Shown here: piece by piece, positions 7,991-14,269 of the stretch | Numbering within the stretch: position 1 is the stretch's first letter | Layout: each line of letters starts with the position of its first letter | Assembly: GCA_045119215.1 (NCBI GenBank) | Contig: JBGVDD010000130.1 | Coordinates: 1 to 22,279, forward strand | DNA: 22,279 nt | Direction of reading: 5' to 3' | From: RUG11237 sp045119215 | GTDB taxonomy: Bacteria; Bacillota; Clostridia; Lachnospirales; Lachnospiraceae | Translations under genes and position numbers: made by a program | Notes under the pieces: model-generated | What the model was told of the DNA's origin: nothing | Database searches by the model: none | Seen by the model: only the letters and a program-made list of their open reading frames with translations

Positions 7991-8031
7991 AAGTGCCTAG
8001 GAAGAAAAATTATTTTCTTCCTCAGGTACTT
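7991..8031. terminator. Long bidirectional terminator containing the end of the opposing gene
   Basis: AAGTGCCTAGGAAGAAAA (7991-8008), loop ATTA, TTTTCTTCCTCAGGTACTT (8013-8031): an 18-pair stem with one bulged base and one G-U pair. The plus strand continues with TTTT. The stop codon of the minus-strand gene (7997-7999) and about the last nine codons lie inside the stem. Confidence 0.85.
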
Positions 8032-8449
8032 TTGCTTTTTCTAAGGCTGATTTTAAGGCTTTTTGAATTAGCAAAGATGTGTATCGATTCTCGTCGGAAA
8101 TGGTCAGCTCCTCCAGAGACTGTGTGAAACACAGTTCCTCAGCCATGGAAGAAAATGATGTTTCTAACAAAGGATACATAGCAGCGGTTGCTTCAGACAG
8201 TTGGCATAAGTCTGCGGAAACAATCTGGTATTCATTAACGGTGACTTGTACAGCCAATTCTACATCTCCAAGAGATAATTCTTGTTCATAAGTTCCGGGT
8301 ACGTAGAGTGCACTGGTAGTAGCAGTATCTTTTCCGGTAAAAAAGAAAAGGTAAAGTAGTACGAGTAAAGTGATTACCAGTATGACCATTGCCATCATCC
8401 AAAGGACTTCTTTTGTTTTTAAAACCACGATTTTTGTATTACCACTCAT
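7997..8449 (-). CDS. Membrane-anchored protein with degenerate FMN-binding-like domain
   Basis: 150 residues from the ATG at 8449, which has AGGAGG (8455-8460) five bases upstream; a longer frame starting at 8521 lacks such a site. A short basic cytoplasmic end is followed by one strongly hydrophobic helix (about residues 18-38) and then an extracytoplasmic domain. This domain begins VPGTYEQELSLG, continues VTVNEYQIVSADL and ends ISDENRYTSLLIQKALKSAL, a pattern like the FMN_bind family (GTY..., V.V..G.I....., SGATYTS...I..AL). The SGAT motif that accepts covalent FMN in NqrC/RnfG is not conserved here, so flavin attachment is doubtful. The assignment is tentative. The gene is divergent from the GntR operon and convergent with hslO. 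Confidence 0.7.
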   Translation of the reverse strand: MSGNTKIVVLKTKEVLWMMAMVILVITLLVLLYLFFFTGKDTATTSALYVPGTYEQELSLGDVELAVQVTVNEYQIVSADLCQLSEATAAMYPLLETSFSSMAEELCFTQSLEELTISDENRYTSLLIQKALKSALEKAKVPEEENNFSS

Positions 8450-8514
8450 ATATGCCTCCTTTAATGTTATGTTGTAATATATGCGAAAAAAAGAAAAATT
8501 ATGAGTGATTTTTC

Positions 8515-8543
8515 TTGACAATAGATTTGAATGATTGTATTAT
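8515..8543 (+). promoter_or_regulatory. Sigma-70-type promoter of the GntR-ABC operon
   Basis: TTGACA (8515-8520), 17-base spacer, TATTAT (8538-8543). The -10 element lies inside the left arm of the palindrome at 8535-8572, so a bound repressor would block RNA polymerase. Confidence 0.8.
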
Positions 8544-8572
8544 TGTATTAACTGGTTAGTACAATAATACAA
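8535..8572. promoter_or_regulatory. 38-bp near-perfect palindrome, probable GntR auto-operator
   Basis: The left arm TTGTATTATTGTATTAAC (8535-8552) and right arm (8555-8572) are reverse complements over 18 positions with a single mismatch (8548 against 8559), around a two-base TG centre. It spans the -10 and the expected start of transcription and ends 23 bases before the GntR start codon. YtrA-type GntR regulators typically repress their own ABC-transporter operon, so this is the likely operator. Confidence 0.75.
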
Positions 8573-8595
8573 AATGTGTGGAAGGAGGAAAGACT

Positions 8596-8958
8596 ATGGC
8601 ATGGAATTTGGATACAGACCGTCCAATTTACCTACAGCTTATGGAAAAAATCAGAGCAGATATTATCAGTGGCGTATATCAGCCCGGGGATAAGGTGCCA
8701 ACAGTAAGGGAGTTAGCAGCAGAAGCTTCGGTTAATCCCAATACAATGCAGAAAGCATTGACAGAACTGGAAAGAATTGGTTTATTATATAGCCAGAGAA
8801 CCAATGGTCGATTTGTGACGGAGGATGAGCAGATGATGGCAGAGGCCAGAGAAAGTATGGCAATGGAGCAGATTCAAAAATTTTTGATTGGAATGAAGCA
8901 ATTAGGATTTGAGAAGGAAGAAATTTTAAATATGATAAGGGATATGAAGGAGGAATAA
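8596..8958 (+). CDS. GntR-family transcriptional regulator, YtrA subfamily
   Basis: 120 residues from ATG 8596 with AAGGAGG (8582-8588) seven bases upstream; a GTG at 8578 in the same frame overlaps that site and is less likely. Residues about 10-75 form the GntR winged helix: PIYLQLMEKIRADIISG, YQPGDKVPTVRELAAE, VNPNTMQKALTELERIGLL. Only about 45 mostly helical residues follow, too short for the effector domains of FadR or HutC types, which is the hallmark of the YtrA subfamily. These proteins repress the ABC-transporter operon they belong to, usually responding to envelope stress or antibiotics; the inducer here is unknown. The next gene starts after one base. Confidence 0.92.
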   Translation: MAWNLDTDRPIYLQLMEKIRADIISGVYQPGDKVPTVRELAAEASVNPNTMQKALTELERIGLLYSQRTNGRFVTEDEQMMAEARESMAMEQIQKFLIGMKQLGFEKEEILNMIRDMKEE

Positions 8959-8959
8959 C

Positions 8960-9658
8960 ATGGAGTATTTATTAGAATCCAATCATTTGTGTAAAAGATT
9001 CGGCAGCCTTATGGCGTTGCAGGATATTAATTTAAGAATTACCAGAGGAAAGATTATTGGACTTCTGGGACCAAACGGAAGTGGGAAAAGTACGTTAATC
9101 AAGATTATCAATGGCTTGATGACCCCTAGCAGTGGAGAACTTACCATCAATGGTCAGGCACCCGGGGTGGAGACGAAAAAAATTGTTTCCTATCTGCCGG
9201 AGCGTACTTACTTAAATGAGTGGATGAAGGTACATGAGCTTTTAGATTATTTTGAGGACTTTTATGAGGATTTCAGACGTGAACGGGCAGAACAGATGCT
9301 TGCTAATCTTCGCATCAGCATTGATGATAAATTAAAGAATATGTCCAAGGGAACCAAGGAAAAGGTTCAGCTGATTTTGGTCATGAGCAGGGATGCAGAC
9401 CTGTATGTTTTGGATGAGCCTATCGGCGGTGTGGACCCGGCGGCAAGAGATTACATTCTAAAGACCATTATTGGAAATTACAATGAAAATGCGACGGTAC
9501 TTTTGTCTACCCATCTGATTTCAGACATTGAAAATATTTTGGATGAGGTGATTTTTTTACAGTACGGACAGATTCGCTTCCAGAGGTCAGTGGATGAAAT
9601 CCGCAGCCAGGAGGGAAAAAGTATAGATCAGTTATTTAGGGAGGTATACAGATGTTAG
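8960..9658 (+). CDS. ABC transporter ATP-binding protein
   Basis: 232 residues, with AAGGAGG (8947-8953) inside the end of the GntR gene serving as ribosome binding site. Walker A is GPNGSGKST (37-45). The signature is MSKGTKEKV (128-136), the degenerate form common in YtrB/NatA-like exporters. Walker B is YVLDEP (149-154), followed by a D-loop GGVDP and the switch histidine in LLSTHLI (His185). The Q-loop position reads LPERTYL and lacks the usual Gln. It would dimerise and drive the permease encoded next. The substrate is unknown; antibiotic, lipid or peptide export or sensing fits the GntR-YtrA context. Confidence 0.92.
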   Translation: MEYLLESNHLCKRFGSLMALQDINLRITRGKIIGLLGPNGSGKSTLIKIINGLMTPSSGELTINGQAPGVETKKIVSYLPERTYLNEWMKVHELLDYFEDFYEDFRRERAEQMLANLRISIDDKLKNMSKGTKEKVQLILVMSRDADLYVLDEPIGGVDPAARDYILKTIIGNYNENATVLLSTHLISDIENILDEVIFLQYGQIRFQRSVDEIRSQEGKSIDQLFREVYRC

Positions 9659-10455
9659 GAAAATTGATAAAACATGAATGGAAGGCTGTGGCGAAGACCC
9701 TGTTTTTTATTCACCTTGCCATTGTGGCAATGACATTGGTTGGTAAGCTTTTGATTAGTATCAAAGCGGTTCAAAAGTCAGAGCTTCTTACGGCATCTAT
9801 GATAATGGTATATGCGTTGAGCGTGATTGCAGTGGGGATAGGAACACATATCTATCTTGCCATGAGATTTTACAAAAATATGTATACAGATGAAGGATAT
9901 TTATCCTTTACTTTGCCAGTAAAGTCCTGGGAACATATTGTTGCGAAAGGGTTGATTGCAATGGCATGGATGGTAATTGACGGAGTGGTTATTGTTGCAT
10001 CCATTATGATTCTGGCCATTCCTAGCACAGAGTATATGGATTTTGTGAATATTTTTGCGAATATAAATATAGATTGGGAATGGTTTAGTACATTAGAAGG
10101 CCAGGATTGGCTTTTATTTGTGGAAGTTGTGGGAATTATTATTTCGAGTCTTTGTGTGCTCCCACTTACCTATTATGTATCCATTTCCATAGGACAGTTA
10201 TTTAAGAATCATAAAATGCTGTTTTCGGTGATTGTCTATGTGGTGATTAAGAACGTACAGCAGGTATTAGGAGTGGTTGTAACTGTGATATCTATGCTCC
10301 CAAGTGCAATGGGGAACATGGATGATTCCTCATCTGCCTCCATGACTGCATTAAATAGCATGATGGGGGGAAGTTTACTGCTCCAGTTGGTATATTGCGT
10401 TGGCTTTTTCTTTGCCATTAAATTTATTATGGATAAAAAGCTGAATTTAAATTAA
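9652..10455 (+). CDS. ABC transporter permease
   Basis: 267 residues; the ATG overlaps the last codons of the ATPase gene, with AGGGAGG (9638-9644) upstream, indicating translational coupling. Six hydrophobic segments are visible at about residues 16-38, 43-72, 83-112, 131-162, 183-212 and 231-257, the usual core of an ABC-2-like membrane subunit. MRFYKNMYTDEGYLSFTLPV after segment 2 is a coupling-region pattern I recognise from GntR-linked Clostridia permeases. It should form the transport channel with the preceding ATPase. No extracellular large domain is present. Substrate not identifiable. Confidence 0.87.
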   Translation: MLGKLIKHEWKAVAKTLFFIHLAIVAMTLVGKLLISIKAVQKSELLTASMIMVYALSVIAVGIGTHIYLAMRFYKNMYTDEGYLSFTLPVKSWEHIVAKGLIAMAWMVIDGVVIVASIMILAIPSTEYMDFVNIFANINIDWEWFSTLEGQDWLLFVEVVGIIISSLCVLPLTYYVSISIGQLFKNHKMLFSVIVYVVIKNVQQVLGVVVTVISMLPSAMGNMDDSSSASMTALNSMMGGSLLLQLVYCVGFFFAIKFIMDKKLNLN

Positions 10456-10461
10456 AACAGA

Positions 10462-10504
10462 AAAACGGGGTCGCATCCATGTTTTCAGGATGCGACCCCG
10501 TTTT
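10462..10504. terminator. Strong bidirectional terminator after the ABC operon
   Basis: AAAACGGGGTCGCATCC (10462-10478), nine-base loop, and its perfect 17-base reverse complement (10488-10504). The flanking A and T runs let it act in both directions, ending the permease gene and the minus-strand toxin gene. Confidence 0.93.
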
Positions 10505-10526
10505 CCAGTCCTTCTGAACAGATACA

Positions 10527-10937
10527 TTATTTGTCTATGATTTTCATCAGTTCATTGGGTGTAACGATAAAAGGTTTTGAAGGAAAATGTTTTATGTTTC
10601 CGGTGACAAGCATGGAGTCTTCATTTCGTTTTGACATACAGACTTCATAGAAGACGAGATCCTTGGGGTCGGGCAAGTCTTCTCCTGTGGAGAGGCGGTG
10701 GGTGTAGATGCCATATTTGAGAAAGTAGTTCATGATAGACTGAATCGTAGATTCCGGGAAATGAAATTTCCTTCGATGAAGAACATCACTGTATTCGGCA
10801 AGAATTTCGTCGTTATACACTGGAGTAATACGGTCAGAAAGCATGGCATTGAATACTTGTACTGTTGATGCATCAGGATGTTTGGATAATAATGCTGAAA
10901 CAATTACATTTGTGTCTATGACAACAAGATATTGCAT
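10527..10937 (-). CDS. PIN-domain toxin of a type II toxin-antitoxin pair
   Basis: 136 residues, matching the COG1569 type of putative PIN toxins. PIN domains are Mg-dependent ribonucleases that cut tRNA, rRNA or mRNA. Acidic active-site candidates are Asp8 (VVIDTNVIVSALL), Glu44 (YNDEILAEYSDVL), and Asp90/Asp93 (LPDPKDLVFYEV). The last conserved block is MLVTGNIKHFP, with Asn in place of the Asp found in VapC-type proteins, as is usual in this branch. AGGTGGT (10941-10947) serves as ribosome binding site and overlaps the antitoxin stop region. The gene lies eight bases after the antitoxin stop, in the usual antitoxin-then-toxin order. Confidence 0.88.
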   Translation of the reverse strand: MQYLVVIDTNVIVSALLSKHPDASTVQVFNAMLSDRITPVYNDEILAEYSDVLHRRKFHFPESTIQSIMNYFLKYGIYTHRLSTGEDLPDPKDLVFYEVCMSKRNEDSMLVTGNIKHFPSKPFIVTPNELMKIIDK

Positions 10938-10945
10938 TGCACCAC

Positions 10946-11236
10946 CTACTTTCTAGCACGAACGGCTTCAATTTCGGTATTAATTTCATCGAGAGTCATA
11001 TCCTGCAGACCATTTTCTTCTGCAATTTTACGCATTTCATGAAACGCATATATCGCATTATCTCTTGTGGTGTCAGCAGGAGAAGAAATTTCGAAAGGTA
11101 TTTTTCTCTCACGAACCACAGCCTTTGCAAAGATATTAAACGCTGTGGTAGCGTTCATGCCGAAGTCAGAACAGAGGGAATCGAATTGTTTTTTTAGTGT
11201 TTCGTCCATACGGATGCTAAAAGTTGCCTGTGCCAT
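10946..11236 (-). CDS. RelB/DinJ-family antitoxin
   Basis: 96 residues from ATG 11236, with AGGAGG just upstream (core 11246-11250, nine bases away). A longer frame begins at 11308, but its extra codons cover the ribosome binding site and promoter. The N-terminus ATFSIRMDETLKKQFDSLC is a ribbon-helix-helix DNA-binding strand-helix, followed by FGMNATTAFNIFAKAVVRERKIPFEI, the typical RelB/DinJ core. The charged C-terminal part (MRKIAEENGL, MTLDEINTEIEAVRARK) should wrap and inhibit the toxin. RelB/DinJ antitoxins are best known with RelE/YafQ toxins; here the partner is a PIN protein. The pair is probably auto-repressed through the upstream promoter. Confidence 0.88.
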   Translation of the reverse strand: MAQATFSIRMDETLKKQFDSLCSDFGMNATTAFNIFAKAVVRERKIPFEISSPADTTRDNAIYAFHEMRKIAEENGLQDMTLDEINTEIEAVRARK

Positions 11237-11299
11237 AAGAATGCACCTCCTAACAAAAAATGATGTTTTGTGTTCGAAATTATTTAATTCTATATCTAT

Positions 11300-11327
11300 A
11301 TTATACAATAATTATAAAAATATGCAA
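11300..11327 (-). promoter_or_regulatory. Promoter of the toxin-antitoxin operon
   Basis: On the minus strand: TTGCAT (11327-11322), 16-base spacer, TATAAT (11305-11300), about 64 bases before the antitoxin ATG. Between them lies a small inverted repeat, ACAAAA (11253-11258) and TTTTGT (11266-11271), a possible operator. Confidence 0.55.
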
Positions 11328-11343
11328 GAGAAACAAATATCTT

Positions 11344-11372
11344 TTGACCCAAACGGCGTGATATGGTATGAT
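11344..11372 (+). promoter_or_regulatory. glnA promoter with helically phased direct repeat
   Basis: TTGACC (11344-11349), 17-base spacer, TATGAT (11367-11372). The octamer TGATATGG occurs at 11359-11366 and again at 11369-11376, ten bases apart and overlapping the -10, which may be a regulator site. The predicted leader is only about 40 bases. No TGTNA-N7-TNACA GlnR box was seen. Confidence 0.7.
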
Positions 11373-11417
11373 ATGGTGAGGTAAACGTAAAAACGATTCA
11401 GCATAGGAGGCGGCAAA

Positions 11418-12749
11418 ATGAGTAAGTATACAAAAAGTGACATTTTAAGGATGGTAGAGGAAGAGGATGTAGAATTTATCCGCTTACAGTTTACGGATAT
11501 GTTTGGAACCTTGAAGAATGTAGCTATCACTTCCAGCCAGTTAGAAAAGGCACTGGATAATAAGTGTATGTTTGATGGCTCTTCCATTGAGGGATTTGTA
11601 CGTATCGAAGAGAGCGATATGTATCTATACCCGGATTTGGATACTTTTGTGATCTTTCCCTGGAGACCACAGCAGGGAAAGGTGGCACGTTTGATTTGTG
11701 ATGTATATGGCACAGATGGAAAACCTTTTGAGGGAGATCCAAGGTATGTGCTGAAACGTCAGATAGAGAAAGCCAGACAATTAGGATATGAATTTAATGT
11801 AGGACCAGAGTGCGAATTTTTCTTATTTCACACGGATGATGAATCCAGGCCAACCACAATTACTCATGAAAATGCCAGCTATTTTGATTTAGGTCCCATA
11901 GATTACGGTGAGAATGCCAGAAGAGACATGGTGCTTACCTTAGAGGATATGGGATTTGAGATTGAAGCATCCCATCATGAAGTGGCACCTGCCCAGCATG
12001 AAATCGATTTTAAATATGATGAGGCTTTGACCACAGCGGACAATATTATGACCTTCAAGCTAAGCGTCAAGACCATTGCCAAGCGTCACGGCCTTCACGC
12101 CACCTTTATGCCAAAGCCAAAGGAAGGGGTTGACGGCTCTGGAATGCACACCAACATGTCATTGTATAAAGACGGTGTGAATGTATTTTATGACGCAGAG
12201 GATGCAAATGGTTTAAGTAAAGAAGCTTACTACTTTATCGGTGGCTTGATGAAACATATCAAGGCAATCACAGCCATTGCCAATCCGTTGATAAATTCCT
12301 ATAAGAGGCTTTTGCCAGGGTACGAAGCACCGGTATATATTGCCTGGTCAGCAAAAAACAGAAGTCCACTTATCCGCATTCCTGCAGCCAGAGAAGATGG
12401 AACCAGAGTGGAACTTAGAAGCCCGGACCCTTCCTGCAATCCGTATTTGCTATTAGCTGTCTGTCTTGCAGCGGGATTAGAGGGAATCAAGGAGAATATA
12501 ATGCCACCGGCAAGCGTGGACTGCAATATGTATACCATGTCACCAGAAGAGATGGTGGAAAAAGGAGTGGAGGCTTTGCCGGCTGATCTGCTTTCCGCAT
12601 TGGAGGAACTAAAGAAAGACCAATTTATTCAGGATGTATTAGGAAGTCACGTTACAGAGAAGTTTATTGAATCAAAAACTAAAGAATGGGAGTCGTATAT
12701 CGCACAGGTGACCACCTGGGAATTGGATAACTACCTTTATCGCGTGTAG
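11418..12749 (+). CDS. glnA: Glutamine synthetase, type I-alpha
   Basis: 443 residues, matching the Bacillus-type GSI-alpha length. It makes glutamine from glutamate, ammonia and ATP as a dodecamer in the cytoplasm. Motifs are MFDGSSIEGF (51-60), GPECEF (129-134) and PAQHEIDF (191-198) with metal-binding Glu/His, FMPKPKEGVDGSGMH (230-244) for ATP, and NRSPLIRIP for substrate. Arg62 (GFVRIEESDMYLYPD) corresponds to the residue involved in glutamine feedback inhibition in Bacillus subtilis. The extra loop with an adenylylation tyrosine found in GSI-beta enzymes is absent. AGGAGG (11405-11410) precedes the ATG. An ANTAR regulator follows after 44 bases, a known Clostridia arrangement. Confidence 0.97.
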   Translation: MSKYTKSDILRMVEEEDVEFIRLQFTDMFGTLKNVAITSSQLEKALDNKCMFDGSSIEGFVRIEESDMYLYPDLDTFVIFPWRPQQGKVARLICDVYGTDGKPFEGDPRYVLKRQIEKARQLGYEFNVGPECEFFLFHTDDESRPTTITHENASYFDLGPIDYGENARRDMVLTLEDMGFEIEASHHEVAPAQHEIDFKYDEALTTADNIMTFKLSVKTIAKRHGLHATFMPKPKEGVDGSGMHTNMSLYKDGVNVFYDAEDANGLSKEAYYFIGGLMKHIKAITAIANPLINSYKRLLPGYEAPVYIAWSAKNRSPLIRIPAAREDGTRVELRSPDPSCNPYLLLAVCLAAGLEGIKENIMPPASVDCNMYTMSPEEMVEKGVEALPADLLSALEELKKDQFIQDVLGSHVTEKFIESKTKEWESYIAQVTTWELDNYLYRV

Positions 12750-12793
12750 CATATATAGAGCAGAAAACACGGATACAGTAAGGAGGAAGAAAC

Positions 12794-13342
12794 TTGGCAA
12801 GCGTGATTGTAGCGTTCCCAAAAGCGGAAGATTCCAAGAATATCCGAAATTTGTTAGTGCGAAGTGGCTTTGATGTGATTATGGCCTGTACTACAGGAGC
12901 CCAGGTTCTTCAACAGATAGACCAACTGGACAATGGCGTGGTGGTATGTGGATATAAACTGTCCGATATGCATTATTCACAATTACGGGAATATATGCCC
13001 AAAGGGTTTGAAATGCTTTTGGTGGCATCTCAGAGCCACTGGAGCGAATGTTCTTATAGTGATTTGGTGTGTGTGGCCATGCCGATTAAAGCTCATGATT
13101 TAATTAACACATTGGGAATGATGACCAATGGACTGGATAGACAGAGAAGACGGCTAAAGCAAAAGGGAAAGATAAGAAGCAAGGAAGAACAGGCACTCAT
13201 CAATGAGGCAAAGGGTCTGTTGATGGAAAGAAACAATATGTCTGAGGACGAGGCACATAAATATTTGCAAAAATGTAGTATGGACAATGGAAGTAACCTG
13301 GTAGAAACAGCCCAGATGGTATTGAGTATTATGGGCATTTAA
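12794..13342 (+). CDS. ANTAR-domain response-regulator-like protein (NitR/AmiR type)
   Basis: 182 residues starting at TTG 12794, supported by AAGGAGG (12780-12786) seven bases upstream and no nearby ATG. Residues about 3-110 are receiver-like, but the strand-3 position that should carry the phospho-accepting Asp reads VVVCGYKLSD with Gly53, so this is a pseudo-receiver. Residues about 115-182 form an ANTAR domain (ALINEAKGLLMERNNMSEDEA..YL), which binds tandem hexaloop hairpins in RNA leaders and prevents termination. Similar genes (nitR) sit beside glnA in Clostridium. The signal is probably protein binding or ligand binding rather than phosphorylation. No obvious ANTAR target hairpin pair was found in this window. 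Confidence 0.88.
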   Translation: MASVIVAFPKAEDSKNIRNLLVRSGFDVIMACTTGAQVLQQIDQLDNGVVVCGYKLSDMHYSQLREYMPKGFEMLLVASQSHWSECSYSDLVCVAMPIKAHDLINTLGMMTNGLDRQRRRLKQKGKIRSKEEQALINEAKGLLMERNNMSEDEAHKYLQKCSMDNGSNLVETAQMVLSIMGI

Positions 13343-13381
13343 CTTATTTATATTTATTATATAGAAGGGATGTAGCAGCCT

Positions 13382-14215
13382 ATGAAATTTACAAAGATGC
13401 ATGGAATTGGAAATGATTACGTTTATGTAAACGGATTTGAAGAAAAAGTGGAAAATAAGCCGGAAGTGGCCAAAATGGTTAGCGACAGACATTTTGGAAT
13501 TGGTTCAGATGGAATTATTTTTATTAACCCTTCAGACAAGGCAGATTTTGAGATGGAAATGTACAACAGCGATGGAAGCCGGGCAGAAATGTGTGGAAAT
13601 GGTATCCGCTGTGTGGCAAAGTATGTGTATGATTTTGGGTTGACAAATAAGGAAAAAATTTCTATTGACACTTTGGCTGGTGTAAAATATCTGGATTTAA
13701 AGGTTGAAAATGGAAAGGTATCAGAGATTACTGTGGATATGGGAGAACCGGAGCTGGTAGCAAAAAATATTCCGATTATCTCAGAAAATGAAAAAGTAAT
13801 TTCAGAAGATATTACAGTGGATGGGAGAACTTATCAAATAACCGGAGTTTCCATGGGAAATCCTCACGCCATTGTGTATTATGATGGGATTCAAGATATG
13901 AAAATAGAAGAAATCGGGCCAAAATTTGAGTGCCACGAAAGGTTTCCAAGACGTATCAATACAGAGTTTGTGGAGGTCATAGATAGAAGTCATGTATCTA
14001 TGAGAGTCTGGGAAAGAGGTGCAGGAGAGACCTTGGCTTGTGGAACCGGTGCCTGTGCCGTAGCGGTAGCCTGCGTATTAAACGGATTGACAGAAACAGA
14101 AGTTAGGGTTACATTATTAGGTGGAGATTTGACCATTCGCTGGGACAAAGAAAGCAACCATGTCTTTATGACAGGACCAGCGGAAACTGTTTATACAGGG
14201 GAAATTCTTTTATAG
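13382..14215 (+). CDS. dapF: Diaminopimelate epimerase
   Basis: 277 residues, standard length. It interconverts LL- and meso-diaminopimelate without cofactor in lysine and peptidoglycan synthesis. The two catalytic cysteines are present: Cys71 in MCGNGIRC and Cys220 in LACGTGACAVA. The N-terminal MKFTKMHGIGNDYVYV, GIGSDGI, YNSDGSRAEMCGNG, SMGNPHAI and ERGAGET motifs are all typical. GAAGGGA (13364-13370) is about 11 bases before the ATG, a slightly long spacing. It follows the ANTAR gene after 39 bases and precedes dapL, the enzyme making its substrate. Confidence 0.97.
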   Translation: MKFTKMHGIGNDYVYVNGFEEKVENKPEVAKMVSDRHFGIGSDGIIFINPSDKADFEMEMYNSDGSRAEMCGNGIRCVAKYVYDFGLTNKEKISIDTLAGVKYLDLKVENGKVSEITVDMGEPELVAKNIPIISENEKVISEDITVDGRTYQITGVSMGNPHAIVYYDGIQDMKIEEIGPKFECHERFPRRINTEFVEVIDRSHVSMRVWERGAGETLACGTGACAVAVACVLNGLTETEVRVTLLGGDLTIRWDKESNHVFMTGPAETVYTGEILL

Positions 14216-14269
14216 GATAATTAAATCAAAAAAAGTGACTAAGTGAAGAGACATTAGGAGGAAAAAAAC

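Noticed and set aside
11067..11384. Plus-strand open frame of 105 codons across the antitoxin region
   Set aside because: It is antisense to the antitoxin, has no ribosome binding site and resembles no family.
11373..11417. ANTAR target hairpins or a glutamine riboswitch in the glnA leader
   Set aside because: The predicted leader is only about 40 bases and shows no paired hexaloop hairpins or terminator.
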